From positions 1 to 15,613 of the forward strand of contig JALTMZ010000130.1 in the NCBI GenBank assembly GCA_027001105.1: a stretch of DNA of 15,613 bases, written 5' to 3'. The translations under genes were made by a program, and so were the position numbers. This stretch comes from Thermococcus sp. GTDB lineage: Archaea > Methanobacteriota_B > Thermococci > Thermococcales > Thermococcaceae. Shown here in pieces: positions 13,517-15,613 of this stretch (within the stretch, counting starts at the first letter, position 1; each line of letters begins with the position of its first letter). The notes under the pieces are model-generated. The model saw nothing but the letters and a program-made list of their open reading frames with translations, ran no database searches and was not told the DNA's origin.

Positions 13517-14968
13517 ATGGGGAAAGCCCTCATGATCCAGGGTACTTCATCAGGGGCTGGAAAATCTCTCCTGGCATTAGCCCTGGGCAGAATCCTCACA
13601 AATATGGGCTACGATGTAGCTCCGTTTAAAAGCCAAAACATGAGCCTAAACTCTGCCCCAAGCATAGAAGGAGGAGAGATCAGCAGAGCGCAGTATTTAC
13701 AAGCTTTAGCGTGCAGAAAGAAGCCTTCAATAAATTTTAACCCCATTTTACTTAAGCCAGAGGGGAATATGAGGAGTCAGGTTGTATTTATGGGAAAGCC
13801 AATAGGAAGTGTCTTCGCTCGTGAATATATGCTCTCAAAGAAAGAGGAACTTTTCAAAAAAGCCATGCAGGTTTTAGATGAGCTTTTGGAAAAGCATGAC
13901 ATCGTTGTAATTGAAGGTGCTGGGAGTCCAGTCGAAATCAACCTCAAGGATTATGATATTGCAAATATGCGTGTTGCAAAACATGCAAACGCCAGAGTCA
14001 TTCTCGTTACGGACATAGATCGAGGCGGTAGTTTTGCCTCAATAGTCGGCACAATGGAATTATTAAGTAAAGAAGAGCGGGAACTCGTAATCGGCTTTGT
14101 CTTTAACAAGTTTAGGGGAGATGCCTCTCTGCTAAAACCTGGTTTCGATTATCTTGAGAAGAGATACGGTAAGAAGGTTTTGGGTGTGATACCATACAAG
14201 GAGCATAAAATCCCAGAAGAGGACTCTCTCGTTGAATTTCCAAAAGTCAAGGGTGATTTGCACATTCAAATCGTTAAGCTCCCCCATATAAGCAACTTCA
14301 CGGATTTTGAACCTCTCCACTGGGCAAACGGGGTTGATTATGTCACAAAAGCGGAAGAAATCGAAGGGGATTTAATCATAATTCCCGGAAGCAAGAACAC
14401 GGTTGAAGATCTGCTCTGGATGAGGGAGAACGGCATTGAAGATGCAATAATCCAGGCACATAGAGATGGGGCATTCGTTGTAGGGGTCTGCGGTGGCTTT
14501 CAGATGCTGGGGGAAAAGATCATTGATGACATAGAATCGAAGCGTGGTGAGGTTAGGGGCATTGGTCTGCTGAAAGCTAAAACAGTGTTTGCTGAAACCA
14601 AGAGAACAAACCATTTAAAGGCTGAAATTATGTGGGAGCCTATGAGAGGCTTAAACGTTGAAGGTTATGAGATTAGGATGGGGCGCTCTGTATCAAAAAA
14701 GCCATTCTCAATAATATGTGAAATAAACGGAGCCAAGGCTTTTGAGCCCGAAGGGGCTGTTGGGAAAAGGGTTTTTGGCACTTATCTCCACGGAATATTT
14801 CACAACTTTGAATTTACGGAGCAGTTTTTGAACATGCTTCGCTTAGAGAAAGGTCTTGAACCAATAACAGTGCAGAAGTGGAGTATTGAAGAGGAAATCG
14901 AGAAATTTGCAAAGATTGTTGAGAGGAATCTCGACATTAACTATATTTTGGACAGCTTGGGGCTGTAA
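13517..14968 (+). CDS. cbiP: Cobyric acid synthase (glutamine-dependent)
   Basis: Amidates side chains b, d, e and g of adenosylcobyrinic acid a,c-diamide using glutamine and ATP to make adenosylcobyric acid. The 483-residue length is normal. The N-terminal dethiobiotin-synthetase-like ATPase domain has the P-loop [17 protein letters not shown] at about 8-24, KSQNMSLNS near 36-44, and [13 protein letters not shown]. The C-terminal glutamine amidotransferase domain has [13 protein letters not shown] with the nucleophile Cys325, and TYLHGIFHN with His425. GAGGTGAG a few bases before ATG supports the start. It follows the radical SAM gene closely and is the last gene of the btuF string. Its final 28 nt overlap the 3' end of cobY on the other strand. 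Confidence 0.96.
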   Translation: MGKALMIQGTSSGAGKSLLALALGRILTNMGYDVAPFKSQNMSLNSAPSIEGGEISRAQYLQALACRKKPSINFNPILLKPEGNMRSQVVFMGKPIGSVFAREYMLSKKEELFKKAMQVLDELLEKHDIVVIEGAGSPVEINLKDYDIANMRVAKHANARVILVTDIDRGGSFASIVGTMELLSKEERELVIGFVFNKFRGDASLLKPGFDYLEKRYGKKVLGVIPYKEHKIPEEDSLVEFPKVKGDLHIQIVKLPHISNFTDFEPLHWANGVDYVTKAEEIEGDLIIIPGSKNTVEDLLWMRENGIEDAIIQAHRDGAFVVGVCGGFQMLGEKIIDDIESKRGEVRGIGLLKAKTVFAETKRTNHLKAEIMWEPMRGLNVEGYEIRMGRSVSKKPFSIICEINGAKAFEPEGAVGKRVFGTYLHGIFHNFEFTEQFLNMLRLEKGLEPITVQKWSIEEEIEKFAKIVERNLDINYILDSLGL

Positions 14969-15498
14969 ATCAGCTTTGCAATTTTTTCTGCGAGCTCCAG
15001 CTCTTCCGGGATGTTCACATTCAGGGCCAATAATGGATTTGTAAGCTTGAAGAACTCTTCCCCTTCTTCAGCTACGGCATTTAATCCAACAATTGCACAA
15101 CCCCGATAAATGATAGGACTAAGGTCTCTCGGGACAATGCTTAGGGGAAGAACTCCTGTTAAGCTTTTTCTTCCGTCAAAGGCTTTCTTGATGAGCCAGA
15201 AATCGCTCGCTTTCACAAAAGGAACGTCTGCAGAGATGCTTATAAACGGTCCAAATTCCTTTAAAAGCTCTTGAATATCGTGAACGTAACCTTTTCCACT
15301 TGTTTCAACAAAAGGAATCCCTTCTTTAATGCAGAACTTCCTCGTTTTGGGTGTATTTTTGCTCAATGCAACTAAAACTTCATCAACTTTTTCTGCCTGC
15401 TCATAAATCCAGAGGAGCATCGGTTTATTGGCTATCCTGAGGACGGGCTTTTCCTTTCCCATTCTGGTAGATTTTCCGCCTGCTAAGATGATTATCAT
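14941..15498 (-). CDS. cobY: GTP:adenosylcobinamide-phosphate guanylyltransferase
   Basis: Transfers GMP from GTP to adenosylcobinamide phosphate, giving the GDP form used by CobS; it is the archaeal non-orthologous replacement of the bacterial CobU nucleotidyltransferase activity. The 185-residue protein has the nucleotidyltransferase loop [14 protein letters not shown] at 5-18, an acidic ISADVPFV motif near 94-101 that should hold Mg, and [21 protein letters not shown]. It lacks the kinase P-loop, as expected for CobY. The ATG at 15498 has GGTGG 5 nt before it; the upstream GTG in frame is part of that site. It overlaps the cobS stop by ATGA, so cobS-cobY are co-translated, and its end overlaps cbiP. 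Confidence 0.93.
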   Translation of the reverse strand: MIIILAGGKSTRMGKEKPVLRIANKPMLLWIYEQAEKVDEVLVALSKNTPKTRKFCIKEGIPFVETSGKGYVHDIQELLKEFGPFISISADVPFVKASDFWLIKKAFDGRKSLTGVLPLSIVPRDLSPIIYRGCAIVGLNAVAEEGEEFFKLTNPLLALNVNIPEELELAEKIAKLIYSPKLSKI

Positions 15499-15613
15499 AG
15501 GTACCACCAAGTGAAAGCCAAGATCAAAAGTGTTCCGCCCCTCGTTATCTCAGCCACTGCTCCAATGCAGTCACCATTTAAACCGCCAAAGTTGTCTAAG
15601 CTAAGCTTTATGA
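15495..15613 (-). CDS. cobS: Adenosylcobinamide-GDP ribazoletransferase, C-terminal fragment (5' part beyond window)
   Basis: Joins adenosylcobinamide-GDP with alpha-ribazole (or its phosphate) in the membrane, the last step of nucleotide loop assembly. Only the last 38 or so codons lie in the window. The visible C-terminus, translated on the minus strand, has [20 protein letters not shown], the conserved GGxxGDxxGAxxE motif of CobS, followed by the final membrane segment [11 protein letters not shown]. The stop TGA overlaps the cobY ATG. It is truncated only by the window edge. Confidence 0.88.
   Translation of the reverse strand, partial: IKLSLDNFGGLNGDCIGAVAEITRGGTLLILAFTWWYL

Noticed and set aside
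1..15613. CRISPR array, insertion sequence, tRNA genes or phage genes
   Set aside because: No spaced direct repeats, transposase frame, terminal inverted repeats or tRNA cloverleaf with CCA-proximal motifs were noticed; gene order and composition look like ordinary chromosome.

Overview
The window reads as a chromosomal segment of a hyperthermophilic euryarchaeon of the order Thermococcales (Thermococcus, Pyrococcus or Palaeococcus type). The evidence is an archaeal-type S-adenosylmethionine synthetase, a CTP-dependent riboflavin kinase, archaeal CobY, CobT-like and CbiZ cobalamin genes, GGTGG-type ribosome binding sites about 5 nt before starts, TTTATA-like promoters about 26 nt before inferred transcript starts, and GC-rich structured RNAs standing out from AT-rich DNA. 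The genus cannot be settled by eye.

Left part (1-3430): the N-terminal part of mat on the minus strand diverges from a GC-rich two-hairpin H/ACA guide RNA (about 650-811). A tight plus-strand gene string follows: translin-like protein, endonuclease V, HTH-riboflavin kinase, and a small membrane protein, each overlapping the next, then a one-domain PRC-barrel protein.

Middle (3430-8730): a minus-strand TrkA_N-DHH/DHHA1 phosphoesterase diverges from a 599-residue protein of unknown function in which I see three tandem copies of one alpha/beta module. Next come an EamA-type transporter, a second H/ACA-type RNA (about 7879-8037) and an HTH-CBS regulator. Two C/D-box methylation guide RNAs, each with C, D', C' and D boxes and 11-12 nt guides, lie on the minus strand just behind the stop codons of plus-strand genes.

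Right part (8733-15613): a cobalamin salvage and uptake region. It holds cbiZ (cleaves adenosylcobinamide to adenosylcobyric acid), a small membrane protein, the CobT-like phosphoribosyltransferase, a double-domain BtuF-like lipoprotein, a radical SAM enzyme of unknown role, cbiP, cobY and the end of cobS. Together they would capture corrinoids outside the cell, remodel them through cobyric acid, and rebuild the nucleotide loop. No corrin ring synthesis genes and no btuC/btuD are present here. The divergent cobT/btuF promoter has two copies of TTGG-N9-CCAA, a candidate operator pair.

Most notable: four unlisted small RNAs, the TTGG-N9-CCAA pair, the tandem BtuF, the cob-linked radical SAM gene, the three-module protein, and an Asp-to-Glu change at a catalytic position of endonuclease V.
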